A stretch of 64,000 bases of DNA from Tubulanus polymorphus (GCF_964204645.1 NC_134027.1:12946485-13010484), one strand, 5' to 3'; counted from the stretch's first letter, positions 41,365-54,100 are shown. Notes: a model not told the origin generated them from the letters alone. A program made the numbers and translations.

Positions 41365-41638
41365 GCAACTAGAATTCAACTAGAATGTAACTAGAATTCA
41401 ACTAGATTAACAAGCTAGTTGAAATATTGTTGTTTTTGTTTATTTCTTGTTAAATCTAGTTGATTTTTGTTCCACTTACTAACAACTAGAATTCAATTAG
41501 AATGTAACTAGAATTAAACTAGATTAACAAGCTAGTTAAAATATTGTTAAATCTAGTTGATTTTTGTTACAACTACCAATAACTAGAATTCAACTAGAAT
41601 GTAACTAGAATTCAACTAGATTAACAAGCTAGTTGAAT
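41365..41638. repeat. Three-unit repeat rich in CTAGTTGAATTCTAGTT palindromes
   Basis: Units at about 41365, 41484 and 41580 share AACTAGAATTCAACTAGAAT, GTAACTAGAATTCAACTAGA and TTAACAAGCTAGTT. The second is more diverged. They fill the gap between the ATPase stop and the 196-aa gene start. They are strongly self-complementary, so they could be a terminator, origin or promoter array. Confidence 0.8.
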
Positions 41639-42247
41639 TTAAATAAATTCATATTTAAATGGGTGTTGTAATCTAAATAGTAATTTTGATCTTTTAATAT
41701 TTTTCAACTTATCCATATATTCATTATGTAAATCATGTGGAATAATATCATTTTCCTCAAGTGCATTTTTCATCGATTTTATATCTTTATTGTAGAATAA
41801 AACTAGAAATCTAATGTTTTCTCTAAAGTCTTAAACAATTGAGTTATATTTTTGATTTAAAACCCAAGTTGTTATCCCAAAATGTCTGCCAGAAAAAGCT
41901 AAATAGCATAACTCACTCTCTCTAACTTTTGAATCATGTAGATTAGCACAATTATCTATAATGAATAATGTATTTGATCCTTTATAAATATCAATTGCTA
42001 TTTTAATACAATTATCTAAATTTTCTTTTACTGTTTTAGGATCTAATATAATAAATTTATTATTTCTAGTAATATTTCTATCATAAGTTTGATTAAATTC
42101 ATATGTTGGACAAAATAATACTATATTATCAAAATAGTTTTTATAAACAGTTTCTAATAAATTTAATATAAAATAAGTTTTTCCACAATTTGTTACATCA
42201 GAAATTAACATATTATGAGGCTCAAATATAAATAATTCCTTATTCAT
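41639..42247 (-). pseudogene. Packaging ATPase pseudogene
   Basis: Homologue of 16547-17161. Walker A is VTNCGKTYF and Walker B NTLFIIDNC, with Asn replacing the second acidic residue. A stop at about 41831 cuts the frame after ...QKYNSIV; the rest stays readable to 41639. Confidence 0.85.
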
Positions 42248-43377
42248 TTATATATTTTTAATTTTACTTGATAATATCCATTCATTGAATTTATCTGGCC
42301 ATCCAACCCATTTTACTAAAGAATATTTTTTTCTTTTAATAGTTTTTGTTTTTAATACTTTTTCAATTTTATATTCTTCTTCTAGATTTTCAGTAGTTAA
42401 ACTCAATTCCTCTTCGTAAAAGTAGCCATCAACTTCTTCACTATCTAAATCTTCTAATTTATAGACATATGGTTTTGTTGTTATAACCTTTTTTATTTTA
42501 TATATTTCTCTAGTAAAATTTCGATCGTATCCTTTGTCAAATATCTTTTTATACTTAGAAATTCTAACATTTTGACCAACTTTAAATTTAGGTTCACCAA
42601 AATCATCTACAAGAAATGCTCCATATAAATTATTCCAAACAATTTCAGCATTTTCAGGTTTTCTAGCATCAATAGGTTTCATTCCAATAGAAGAATGATA
42701 AGAATTATTATATCCTTCTATCAATTTTGGTAAAACATCAATCCATTTAAAAGTATTATTTGCTGTAAAATATTTCCACATTCTTGTTCTTAATGTTCTA
42801 TTAAATCGTTCAACAACTGCTGCTTTTCTATCCGATTTTGTTGAAAAATATTTAATATTATGATTATCTAAGAGTTCATGAACAAGTGAATTATCAAACT
42901 CTTTTCCATCATCAAATTGTATTTTTTCTGGTTTTAGTTTATCATCCGAAAGAATTTTTTTTTTTAAACATTTGATGTTTGTACAGCATCTTTTCTATAA
43001 AGTGGGAAGCTCCATACATAACGACTAAAAATATCAATTATATTCAATAACCACCAATAATCATTATTATCTTTCTTAACATTTTTCATATCAATTAAAT
43101 CTCCTTGCCACTGTTGATCTACATAACTTACCATAGTTTTACGAGTTTTATATTTTCTAACAATTTTTTTATGTGTTGTGTATGTTGGTTGTTCTAACAT
43201 AAATTCATTTATATCTTTATATTTAACTAAATTTTGTGGGATTATCTTATCTAATTTATCTTGTTTTACTTGACGCCATATATTTTTAGTAGAAGAATAA
43301 GCAACCGAACTCTCAGGGTTGTAATATAAATTTCGTAAATATTGTTCTTTAGTATTAGGAGTTTTTTTACCACCGAT
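42248..43377 (-). pseudogene. Polinton integrase pseudogene
   Basis: Three readable pieces: about 43377-43200, 43200-42964 and about 42960-42248. The catalytic blocks are QWQGDLIDMKN, IQFDDGKEF and AVVERFNRTL, followed by a chromodomain (YSLVKWVGWPDKFNEWILSS). Frame breaks lie near 42960 and 43200 and no ATG is visible at the start. Unlike Polinton 1 it is on the same strand as the capsid gene. Confidence 0.85.
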
Positions 43378-43407
43378 TTATATATCTTTAATTTTAACTT
43401 TATATTT

Positions 43408-44656
43408 CTAATATTGAATACTATCTAATTGTGAATTTACAATATTTAATTGCGCGTCAGATATAATATAAATGTGCATTTTAAAATTTAAGCTTCCTTT
43501 TTTTCTTTTTCATAAATAATTGTATTCCATCTTTAGTGTTCTGTAGTTTTTTCTCAGAACCATGAAATGAATTATCCTCTGTTGTTCTAAAATCTAACCA
43601 TAATGCGTATTTATTGCCGGTATAATAATCAAATTGATTAATATTACAATTTTCAAATGATTTTACTTTTTCATTCATAAAATGTTTTCTAATTTCTGGC
43701 CATTGATCTATCATTCTCATTCCTTGACAAAATATTTGATTTGCTATTCCTTCGATAGTTATTTCTACTTTTGTTATTTCAGGATTATAATAATTATCAA
43801 CCTTTATTGCGCCATTAGAATATGTTGCAATGGTAAAAAATATTAATATACCATTAAAAGATCTTCTTGGGAAGTTAATATTCTCATTAATTATTTCATC
43901 ATTTGCATTAATAGTTACAGTTTTAAATTTATCAATATAATCATATAATAATGAAAATCCTTGATTGCATTGAGTTTGAATTGTGCTAGCAATATTTTCA
44001 TTAGTTACTGTGTCATATTCTAAACATATATTTGATAATTTATAACCCATATCTTTAACAACGCTAGATGATACAATTTCATTTACAGGAGCAAATGTTA
44101 TCTCAAATATAATATCTTCTTGAATTGCGTATTTATATAAAGGCGCATTATTATTTATCAATTCAAAGTCTAATGGAATTTTATATTTGCTTCCATAAAT
44201 CTTTTTAATCAAATTATCTGCGGCACGAGATACTATTGCGTCATTAGCTCCTGATCTTAATTTATTATGGTTTTCCGATTGAATATCCTGAAATATCATA
44301 TTATTTCTATTTTCTTTAGTTAACCATAAATCTTTATAATGCATAAATAAATTATAATCATCTAATGAGAAAACTGTTTCTGGACCAATCTTTATTGTTA
44401 ACTTTTTAATCAAATACCTTCCAACATTATCAACAACATAATTGTTATCATGGCCAGTTACTTTTATATCAGCTGACAAATAAATACTATTTGGAACATA
44501 AAAAGTATTTTGTGTTAATCGAGGAATTCTAACATATAAAGTTTCATCGGGATTAATATTTGAAGGATTATGAGTAATTATATGATGTGATCTTTCTGCT
44601 TTAATAGCATTAGATATTCTAGAAATCTTAGAAGGACTTATATAACTCCCACTCAT
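43408..44656 (-). pseudogene. Major capsid protein candidate, C-terminal frame break
   Basis: Nearly identical to 18721-19968 for about 380 residues. The frame then changes in a lysine-coding A/T run near 43490-43500. The last conserved residues continue in another frame to TAG at 43408. Retains LYVRIPRLTQNTFYVPNSIY and YNLFMHYKDLWLTKENRNNM. Confidence 0.78.
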
Positions 44657-44677
44657 TTATTTAACAAAAAAAGTTAA

Positions 44678-46143
44678 TTATTTATTTTTAATCATATTCA
44701 CTAACCCAAAAATAATAGCACTTACAACTGTAATTAAAAATAAAATAATATGTTCAGCAGCAAAGTTAAGAATATTCCCAGCAGATTTCAATATAAAACC
44801 AACAATTGATGCAATAATTCCTGGTAACGCTGCAGCAGATTTTTTAGATAGTTCCCATAAATATTTTGCTAATTTCTTTAAACCATGTTTAACTTTATCT
44901 TGTATAGAATTATTATCATTCGGGTGTTTATCCGGTTTATTGGGAGTAGGAGTAGATTTCAAAGCATTTGATATTGCTAAACCAATTGTTGTAAATAACA
45001 TAGTTACAGCTGTTAGAATTGAAAGAATTGTTATTCCTTCTAATTTAAATAATAACTTTATTCTATCTTTCAATGATATTTCAGAATTTGGTTTTATCAA
45101 TAAATCTTTGAAAATAACTTTTAATCTATTAATATTATAATCATATGATTTTAATAATAATTTAATTTCTTCTTTTTGTAATTCTATGTTATATCCTAAA
45201 TAATCTTTTTCTTTTTCTAAACGTAATTCTTTTTGCCTATATTCTTTACTATTTATTTCATCAATTACTTGATGATCTAAATCAGACTTTAATTGTTCTA
45301 TTTCTTTATTTTTATCAGTTAATTCTTTTTCTAAAGTTCTAATTTTAAAATCTCTTATACTTTTATCATGCGCAATTTTATCAGATGCAAGTCTTATACT
45401 TTTAATTTCTCTAATTGCTTCAACAGAAAATATATTATTTAAATCTTCTAATTGTTGATCTGTTGCATCAATTAATCCATTCGGTAAAAGTTTTTCAATT
45501 GGAACTTTATTTGATTTAAGTTTACTAGTTTTGGAAGTTATATTCTGTTCAGAAGTAGTTTCTGTTTCTGATTTCTTTTTGATTATTTCAAATAATTCAT
45601 TAATTCTTTGTTTAAATACGTCTATATCATTATTAGTTAATTCTTGTTTTATAACATCAGTTATTACATTACTATTACTAATTCTTTTAATTCTATCTGG
45701 ATCTAATTTTCTCAAAGTTAATTTTGTTATTATTTTTTTTAATAAGTGATATCAATATAATAATCATCTTTCAAACGATAATAACATTTACCATTATCTA
45801 AAAATTTTAATCGATCTGCTAAAAGTCCAACGTCTTCATCATTTATGTTAAGTTTAGATTTTTCAATTAAATCTTCTAATTTAGTTATTTTGTTTAAATT
45901 ATCTAAATTTTCTCTTTCTAAACCTGGGTCTAAATTTTCAGGATTTATTCTCGATCTCTTTCTTCTATCAAATTCATCTGTTGATAGGCCTTTAGAACCA
46001 CTATCTGCTAAATTAGAATTATATGCTGATTCATCATCATTATCAATATTAGTTTCTGCATCATTATAATCATCATCAATATATCCTTCATTATTATTTC
46101 CCATGCCGTCCATTTCATAATCTTCTCCACCTTCTACATCCAT
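44678..46143 (-). pseudogene. Homologue of the 570-aa structural-type protein, split
   Basis: 45739-46143 gives the acidic N-terminus and ends early. 44678-45715 gives the coiled-coil and membrane-segment half with GITILSILTAVTMLFTTIGL and HIILFLITVVSAIIFGLV. The C-terminal part is close to Polinton 1 and the N-terminal part is diverged. The break lies near 45715-45760 in an A/T run. Confidence 0.65.
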
Positions 46144-46159
46144 TTATATAATAGAAAAA

Positions 46160-47548
46160 TTAAAATTTAAAATATAATATTCCTCCTATAACAATTCCTA
46201 TACAAGTTAAAGCTAATTTAGTATTTTCATGGGATTTATTATCATCATTTAGTTTAATTATATCATGTTGAATATTATCAGTTTTAATATTTTCTGTAGT
46301 ATTGTAATCTTTTATTTTAGAATCATTATTTAATTTAATATTCTTAGTTTTAGTTTCTGTTGATTGAATGTGTTTTTAATTTTTTTCACCTTCCATTAAT
46401 TTTGGAGCAGTAATAATCTTTTTATTTATATCATTCAATCCAAATGAATTATTTATTGTTGCAGTTTTAATTAGATTATTATAACCAATTATGTTTCCCA
46501 TCTTTAATACTAAATCATTAGAAATAATTAATAGATTAGGTCCTATACAATAATTTAATCTAATATGTGATTTATCTAAATAATTTTGATATCTTACAAT
46601 GTTTTCTGGAATCGATCTATTTTTATCATTATGAATAGAATCTTCAAATAATACTTTGAATTGTTTCTGTGTATCAAATGATGTATTTAAATTTCCAATT
46701 ATTGGGGATCTTGTTTCAACTTGCGAACCTAAAATACATATCAAATAAGTTCTAATAGATTGATTTATTCTTTGTATAACTGATTTTGTAAAACCTTCAT
46801 TATTTTCTAAAATGAAATAAACCCAACCATTATTGTTTTCTTGTTTTGAATTATCATAACATTTCGGTAATTTATTGAAATTTAATGTTTCTAAATCCTT
46901 AGTTTCTATTTTACCATAACCTAATTTATTACTATAGATATTATAAAAACTATTAGATGGAATGGGAAGTGCACAATATTCTGCAATCTTTTTAGGGCAA
47001 GGAAGTGATCTTATTGTTCCAATTTTTGTTCTAAAATCAGAATTATTTATATCTATATTAAATTCATTACAAATTTTATAAAACTTTGATAAATTGATAT
47101 TATTATCTAATTCTTTAAAATACCTAGATCCTGGTAAAGCGCACTCTAATTCATTTAATATTATTCTGATTTGAAAGTATGCATGAAATCTAAATAAACT
47201 TTGAATCAATTTATATTTAGAATTATTCAAATGATCATTCCAACTAATTCCCCAACCTGTTGTTGCACAATAAACAGCAAAATTTAATTGGTTCTGCCAA
47301 TACTTCATATTAGATTTTAATAACCATTGTTTTTCATCTTTCAATTTTTTAAAATTGATTAAATATACATGAAATATATTTTCCATCTTTGCATTAAAAT
47401 TATTAGTTTCAGTAACATAAATTTCTAAATTAGTTAATGAATCTAAAACTTCATTTCTATATGTAATATCTTTATTAAAATCTATTGCTGGAATATTATA
47501 TTTAATTGATTTATTATATTGGAAAGCTTTTGGAAAACCATCTACCAT
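46160..47548 (-). CDS. Homologue of the 405-aa protein plus out-of-frame membrane tail
   Basis: 46376-47548 matches 21912-23129 closely and stops at GEKN. The conserved membrane-tail frame (LALTCIGIVIGGILYF) continues at 46160-46374 in another frame. The junction A-run differs from Polinton 1 by indels, so the A AAA AAC heptamer is not kept. Confidence 0.65.
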
Positions 47549-47980
47549 TTATTTTATTAATTCTTTTAATAATTTATCTTGTTCTTCAACTGTTATATGA
47601 CCATTTAAACTTATTATATAATCTAGTGTATTCTTCAATTTATTAATTTCTTTTATATTAGTTTTAATTTTTTCTTTATTACTTTTTATATTTAATTTTG
47701 AACTTATACCAGTTATAACACTTGAACTTAATCCTAATACACCAATTGAAATAGCTAAAGGTGTTAATGGACTGAATATTGCTAGAAATGTTATTACAGA
47801 ACTAATTGTAACCGAACCACTTATAATCAAATAATATATAATTTTACTTTTTTAATATTTTTTCTTTTTTATCTTTAGGTCACTTTCAAATTCTAATATT
47901 TGTTTTTCTAAATATATTTTTAATTTAAGTTTATTTATATCATGAGGAATAATATCAATACTATCAACTTTATCTTCCAT
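47549..47980 (-). pseudogene. Homologue of the 146-aa membrane protein, frame break
   Basis: ATG at 47980. The N-terminal 40 or so codons and the membrane part (47549-47830) are in different frames. The break lies in a T/A run near 47855. Hydrophobic segments are the same as in Polinton 1. Confidence 0.65.
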
Positions 47981-47999
47981 TCATTTAGAAAAAAAATTA

Positions 48000-48422
48000 C
48001 TAATTAGTAAATTTATATGCTACAAATATAACAATAACAGTTCCACCTAAAATCCATATTATTTCATATTTCTTCTGTTCATTACTTGGGGTATAATAAT
48101 CTGATAATTTAGGTTTGTATAGATGTAATTTTTCTTTATTTGTTACTGCGTTATGTAAACTCATTGCATCATCAACTGATTGAAAATCTCTATGTGAAAT
48201 CTTCTGATCATATAATTCCTTGTTAATATAATCCATATAGTTTTGCCTCTTTTCTCTATATTCTTCTGCTGCTTTATTATATTTTTCTAATGCTAAGTTA
48301 TGTCTTCTTTGTTCTCCTAATGAACTATTTTTATCAATATGCTTAAATAAATAACCGCCACCAGTAAATGCTAAAGCGTTAACAATTGCTGATCCTATAA
48401 TAGTTATAATTGCAGAAGCCAT
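48000..48422 (-). CDS. Conserved two-segment membrane protein (140 aa)
   Basis: Intact. Only about three residues differ from 23608-24030. Same hydrophobic ends and charged middle. Its preservation beside broken neighbours shows that the decay is recent or patchy. Confidence 0.72.
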   Translation of the reverse strand: MASAIITIIGSAIVNALAFTGGGYLFKHIDKNSSLGEQRRHNLALEKYNKAAEEYREKRQNYMDYINKELYDQKISHRDFQSVDDAMSLHNAVTNKEKLHLYKPKLSDYYTPSNEQKKYEIIWILGGTVIVIFVAYKFTN

Positions 48423-48446
48423 TTATTTAGTAAAATAATTACGCAT

Positions 48447-48668
48447 TTATATGGGAGGAATATATTTTTGTTTTTCTAAATAATCAATAGTTAAATTAGA
48501 TAAAGTAACTGCTAATGTTAATTTTAAAATATCATTTATATCAAATCTATCAACATTAACACTTCCCATTTTGAATACCTTTTTTAATACCATTGAATAA
48601 TCAACAGTTCCAACTGATAGTAATGCTCCATTATATAATCCAGTTATTATCCACTTATTATCACTCAT
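48447..48668 (-). CDS. Conserved 73-aa protein
   Basis: Intact and one residue different from 24055-24276. Same T-tract/ATAAATG start context. Confidence 0.65.
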   Translation of the reverse strand: MSDNKWIITGLYNGALLSVGTVDYSMVLKKVFKMGSVNVDRFDINDILKLTLAVTLSNLTIDYLEKQKYIPPI

Positions 48669-49010
48669 TTATTTATCAAAAAAATTACTATCATCAAAAT
48701 ATTTAGTTATCTTAGTGATGATTAATTCAACATTTATTTCATTGCTACTTTTATGATTATCATATATTTTGGTTAATATGTTTTTAATATCATCAATAAT
48801 TCCATCTTCATTTAATTCATAATATTCTAAAGGTGATTTAATTAAATCAATTACTTTTTCTATATTATAATTTTCTTTATTAATCATTGATGCATTGTTA
48901 AATGATTTACTTTTTATATCAGTAATTACATCATTTAGTTTAATTCTCATTTCTTTACCATGTTTAAAATCAAAACCAAAACATATACTCGGGCCAACAG
49001 TTATATTCAT
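48669..49010 (-). CDS. Conserved 113-aa protein
   Basis: Homologue of 24277-24624. N-terminal MNITVGPSICFGFDFK and C-terminal KYFDDSNFFDK are the same; the middle is diverged and slightly shorter. Intact. Confidence 0.65.
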   Translation of the reverse strand: MNITVGPSICFGFDFKHGKEMRIKLNDVITDIKSKSFNNASMINKENYNIEKVIDLIKSPLEYYELNEDGIIDDIKNILTKIYDNHKSSNEINVELIITKITKYFDDSNFFDK

Positions 49011-49026
49011 TTATATAGTGAAAAAA

Positions 49027-49793
49027 TTACTCTCTACACCTTATAACTAATTCATAAATTACAGGGAAATTATTTAAATCAATTAAGTATCCATTATGAT
49101 TTCTAATTTCTAATCTAAAATTATTAAAACGAGGAATGCATGGTTTGAAATCACATTCTGTTAAATTATAATTTATTTGCGTTCCAAATTCTTTAACATT
49201 CTTCAATGGTAAAATGTTTAGTAAACCAGAATTACAAGTTATATCTTTAGTTGCTTCGAATGTTTTTGTAGGATCGATTAAATTGCAATAAATATAAAAA
49301 TGTGAGTAAGGTATTAAGTTTGGTGTAACAGCATCAATATTTGTAAAAGATTTATCTGGAGGAATTCCTAACAGTTTAGCTATAGGTTTTTTTTAACCAT
49401 AAATGCATGTTTTTCACTATTAGACAACCTTATCTTTATTTTGTCAGTACTCTCACTTTTTAAAAATCTAATATTAAACCCGGAATTATTACCTGACTTG
49501 TGCCAGGCTTTTCTATTAATTTCTTGTGCCAATGTATCTAAATTATATAACCCCGGTTTTAAATATATATAAGCCCATTCATTTTTATTTTTATTAAAAA
49601 TTAAAAAAGCTCTATGTTCAATAGTTTTATCCGATATATTATAAAAAGAATTACATAAACTTATATTTACTAATTTTAAATCAACACAATTCTTAAATTC
49701 TCTATCTAATTGTACTAGTAAATTATGTGATTTATAATTTGTAAGTTTTCTAGAATCAACAATTATTCTGTATTCTTTTAATTCTACCATCAT
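49027..49793 (-). pseudogene. Penton-like protein, frame break
   Basis: 49380-49793 gives the N-terminal half (LKEYRIIVDSRKLTNYKSHN). The C-terminal half continues in another frame to TAA at 49027. The break lies in a T-run near 49385-49395. The middle differs more from Polinton 1 than the ends do. Confidence 0.6.
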
Positions 49794-49858
49794 TTATAAC
49801 ATAAAAAAATTACCGCTCATCACTAAAAATTAATTTTAATAAATTTTTTCCTAAATAA

Positions 49859-51188
49859 ATGGATGAGAAGATAGAATGCGAAATTTGTGGTGAACTTCTA
49901 AAAAAGTAATATGGCTCGACATATGAAAAAACATGAAGAAAATTATAAACCCCCCAAACTAAACTGCCCAAAATGTAATAAATTATTCTCAAGAAATTAT
50001 GTTAAAAAATATTCGGAGAAGTGTAAAATTAATGGCGCAACGGTTAATGTTGATAGTAACGAAAGTAATAGTAATTCTGTTGAAGTTGAACCTGAAATTA
50101 TTTGGAAAAGACCTTTCTTATTCTATGATAAGGATAATATAAAAGATCATTTCTGTGAGCCTTGTCGAATAAAATATAGCCCTAAAAATTTAGAAGATTG
50201 GGAGAATCATCAATTTCGTAAAGTACATATAGATAAAATTTCTAATAAATTTGAAAGTGAATTCAATGAAAGAAAAAATAATTTATTAGAAAAAATAAAA
50301 TATGAGAAAACGTTACCAGATAATAAAGAAACAGTTGAAAAGTTAGAAAAACAATGTAATGAATTAACAAGAAAAACATATTATTGTAAATATTGTAAAT
50401 TGATTATTACAACAAGTAATTCAAATCTACATAATAGAACAAAAAAACATAAAGAAAACGTAAGAAAATACCAAGAGCTTAATGAAGATCTATTACCAAT
50501 ATATTATAAACGAAAATGTCCACAATGTAATTACGCGACCTTAAGACAAGAAGGTACTGTGTTATTTTGTGTTGATTGTGGATGGCAAAAGAATTTATGG
50601 GGTGAAGAAAAAACTAGAAATTTTCTCATAGAACCAAAATTAAATTATCTAGATGAAATTTTTAAAATATTTTCTATAGAAGATCATACACCAGAATATA
50701 TGCAATGGCTTGAAAAAATGAAAATAATAGAAAATAAAAATGGTGAAATAACTAAAAAAGATATTATAAAAACAATTATTCCGTCAACATTTGATACAAA
50801 ACAAAAGAAAATGTATTTATATTTATTATTCAACGATTATTATGAAAAACCTAAATTAACAGAAAAAGATATGGAAAATAAAAAAAAAATATTTAAACAA
50901 ATATTAATGTGTTATTTGGAAAATAGAATAACAGATTCAATAAATTATGAATTCTTTTTAAATAAGATTGTAAATTATTTAAACATCGATATTATAATTC
51001 CATTTGACGAATTAACGAACAAAAACAAACAAAGAGAGCGAGATGAAATGCGGAACAAGATAGAACTTTATTTAAATGAGAAAAATGAAATGGAAGAAGA
51101 AGCTAAACAAATTATACAAGAACAATTAAATGAAAATGAAGAAGCCAATAGTGATTTCGAGTATGATGATATTGATTTTATGTTTTAA
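49859..51188 (+). pseudogene. Zinc-finger protein on the plus strand, early frame break
   Basis: ATG at 49859 starts a C2H2 finger (CEICGELLKK), but the frame shifts at the A-run near 49903. The remaining 425 codons read MARHMKKHEE..., with CPKCNKLF...C, a CEPCRIKYSPKNLEDWENHQ...H U1-type finger, CKYCKLIITTSNSNLHNRTKKH and a C4 site (CPQCNYAT ... CVDCGWQ). A charged C-terminus follows. No copy in Polinton 1. It lies between penton and polB and converges with polB, overlapping it by 4 bases at the stops. Confidence 0.65.
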
Positions 51189-54100
51189 TGGCCATAAGGT
51201 AATGTATTTATACCATCATCTGAAATATGTCTTTTATCATCAAATGGATTTAAACTAGTTTTTTCAACTTCATTAATGTACATCTCGTGATCTTCTGATC
51301 TTAAACAATTCATTTTATGTTTCATTACAATTGAGTTATATAAACACATTATATAATCTTGAAATTCTATATGTTTATCAGCCACATATTTTGTTATTCC
51401 TTTTAACTTTTTAGCTTCATGATCTTTTGTCCTATATCTATACATTTTACTTCTTATCCCAACAAATTCAATCATTTCATCACCCCCTAATTCATCTTTA
51501 AACTTACCAGGAATCTGTTTATTATCATTGCTAAATAGTTCATGATCTTTGGGATAATTGCTAAAATCAAAATGATGTTTTAATCTTTTTAAGTCTTTTG
51601 TTATGTCATTTGTCTTGATTTTTAGTATGTACGCATCGGTATTTTTTTGGATTAATGGGAACCCAGAATTGAATGTTCCATCATCTGTTGATGAATCATA
51701 AACATAGTCAGTTGGGTTATATATTTCAAATAAATCTTTAACTTCTTCAGTTAAATCTTTTTCTACATGCCTTAAATTAAAACAATTTGGTTTAGATTTA
51801 ATTAATTCTATATTCATATTAAATCCTAATGAACTGCATAATATATTCAATCCTGATATAGCAACTTTTCCTTTTTGAGCAAAGGGTATTGTTTTGCGGT
51901 TTTGGAAACTTTTTGAACCATCTGCAGCATAGAATCCAATGAAGAACCATTTTCTTAAATTATTTTTTGCATTTAATATATAATCTGGCACTATCTTTTC
52001 TTTTGTTGAAGTATTACTTTTAACTATTGCATGAATATAGAATTCATCATTATATTTTATAGCAAAATCTTTAGGATTATTTACAAGTATTCTATAAACT
52101 GCTGTTGATTTCATAACATCCATGACTTTAAATGTTTTATTTGGATAAACTTCTTCACAGAATTTCTTAATTCTTTCTAATAATTTTAAGTCTTGATTGC
52201 ATAAATACCAACAATATTTATTACCCCAAACATAATTATACACACCTGCTGAACCATCACCCATGAAAAATCCTTTGATAAAATATTCTTTTTCTTCTAA
52301 TGTTTCGGGTTCTATATTATAAATATTATCAATAATTTCGTCGAATGGCATATGATTCATTCTTTGGAAAAATCTTTTATGTAATAATTCATCTCCAATT
52401 TTTATATCAGTTCAGTTATTTCATCGCCATTTCGTTCAATTAAACTATGATCTTCTGTAACATCTACAAATCCTAATTTAGTTCTAACTCTATAGATTTT
52501 CTTATTTGTTTCATGTCTAATAATATTCTTTAATTTTTTCCATCCATTTCTTGTCCAAACATCCATTAATCCATTTATTTGTATTAATTCTTTTTCACCA
52601 TACGAAATATAACATTCATTTTGTTTTGGAATTATTTCTGAAATTCTTCTTATCAATATTTTATCATTACATTTTAATAATATTGGGGTGTCAGCTGTTA
52701 CAGAATCAAAATATAATATTTCAATATGCTTTTCCCCAAAAAGTGGTTGTAAAACATTATAATAAAAATCATACATTAATAATTTTGATACTTCTAAAAC
52801 AGTTGAACCAATGAATATAGGTTTATTAAATTTCATTGACGTTCTTTTTAATTTAACTGCTGTTAAATAATCTTCAAATCTTTATTTCCTAAATGTCTAG
52901 GACTTGATTGTAAATGTCTTAATCTTTCAGAATTATTTACTAATTCAATATCATTTCTATTTCTAATATTTTCACATGTTTTACCATAAAAACTATTGTT
53001 CATTAATTTAAAAAAATCTTTTTCAAAATCTGTTTTTGATATGGTCCTCTGTTGAGTATTAAAATCTATATATTTTTCTAACCACTTCGATTGATTAAAT
53101 TCAATATATCTATGTACTTTCTTTAATTTCATTCCTTGTTTTAGATAAAATTTTAACATTCTATAATGAACGATATAATTGTATTTATTATTTTGAGTAA
53201 GTATTAATTTTTCTGTAAAAACATGATCTTTCGGTTTTATTTTCTTCTGGTATTCACTTAAATAACTATCATCTACAGTTAAATGTTCTGGGCAATAAGG
53301 TAAGTTTCTTGTTTTAAACTTTATATTTTCAGGATATTCTAAATCAACTACAAAGAAATAACCAATTGGTGCTTCATCTTTTAAACTCGCAATTGCGCTT
53401 TTTCATCATTTTCAACTTCTGTTAATATAAAATTTTTATGTGGTTGAGGTTGCATCATTGCCCAACCATATAAATTATTGGCGTCAATATATAATAATTT
53501 ATATTCATCATTTGCTTTAAAATACCTATCTCCCATAACACCACTAATTCCACCTCTAATTGATTTTTCAAATAATAAAACCATATCTGGTTCTTTTAAT
53601 AAATCTAATTCTACATTTGTATATTTTAAACCACATTGCCAGGTTAAACCAGGACTAGAGTAGCAATAACAAGGATCAACATTAAAATGATTCAAATTAA
53701 CTTCTCTAAATTTTTCAAATATGTCAGCCAATATCATAACATCTGATTTTAAATATAAATCAACTAATTCACCATGATTTTTCATCTTAAAATGGTTCCA
53801 AATATTTAATGTTCTATTAAACACTTCGTCTTTCACATACTCCTCTTTTAATTGATCATAAAATTGATCTTTTAGTAATTCTGTTACATTAAAATCATTG
53901 TGTGTTTTATAAAATGAATAAGGAATTGCGCCTTTATATCTCAATAATTTAAAATCTTGGTCATTTGGATAATAATATCGAGTTATTATAAAATCATTAT
54001 CAACTAAACTGTTTGATAAATTATCTAATGAACTTGCTAGAAATCTATAAGAATCTAAAAATCTAATGCAACCAAATTGAAATGAAATATAATTTTCAGA

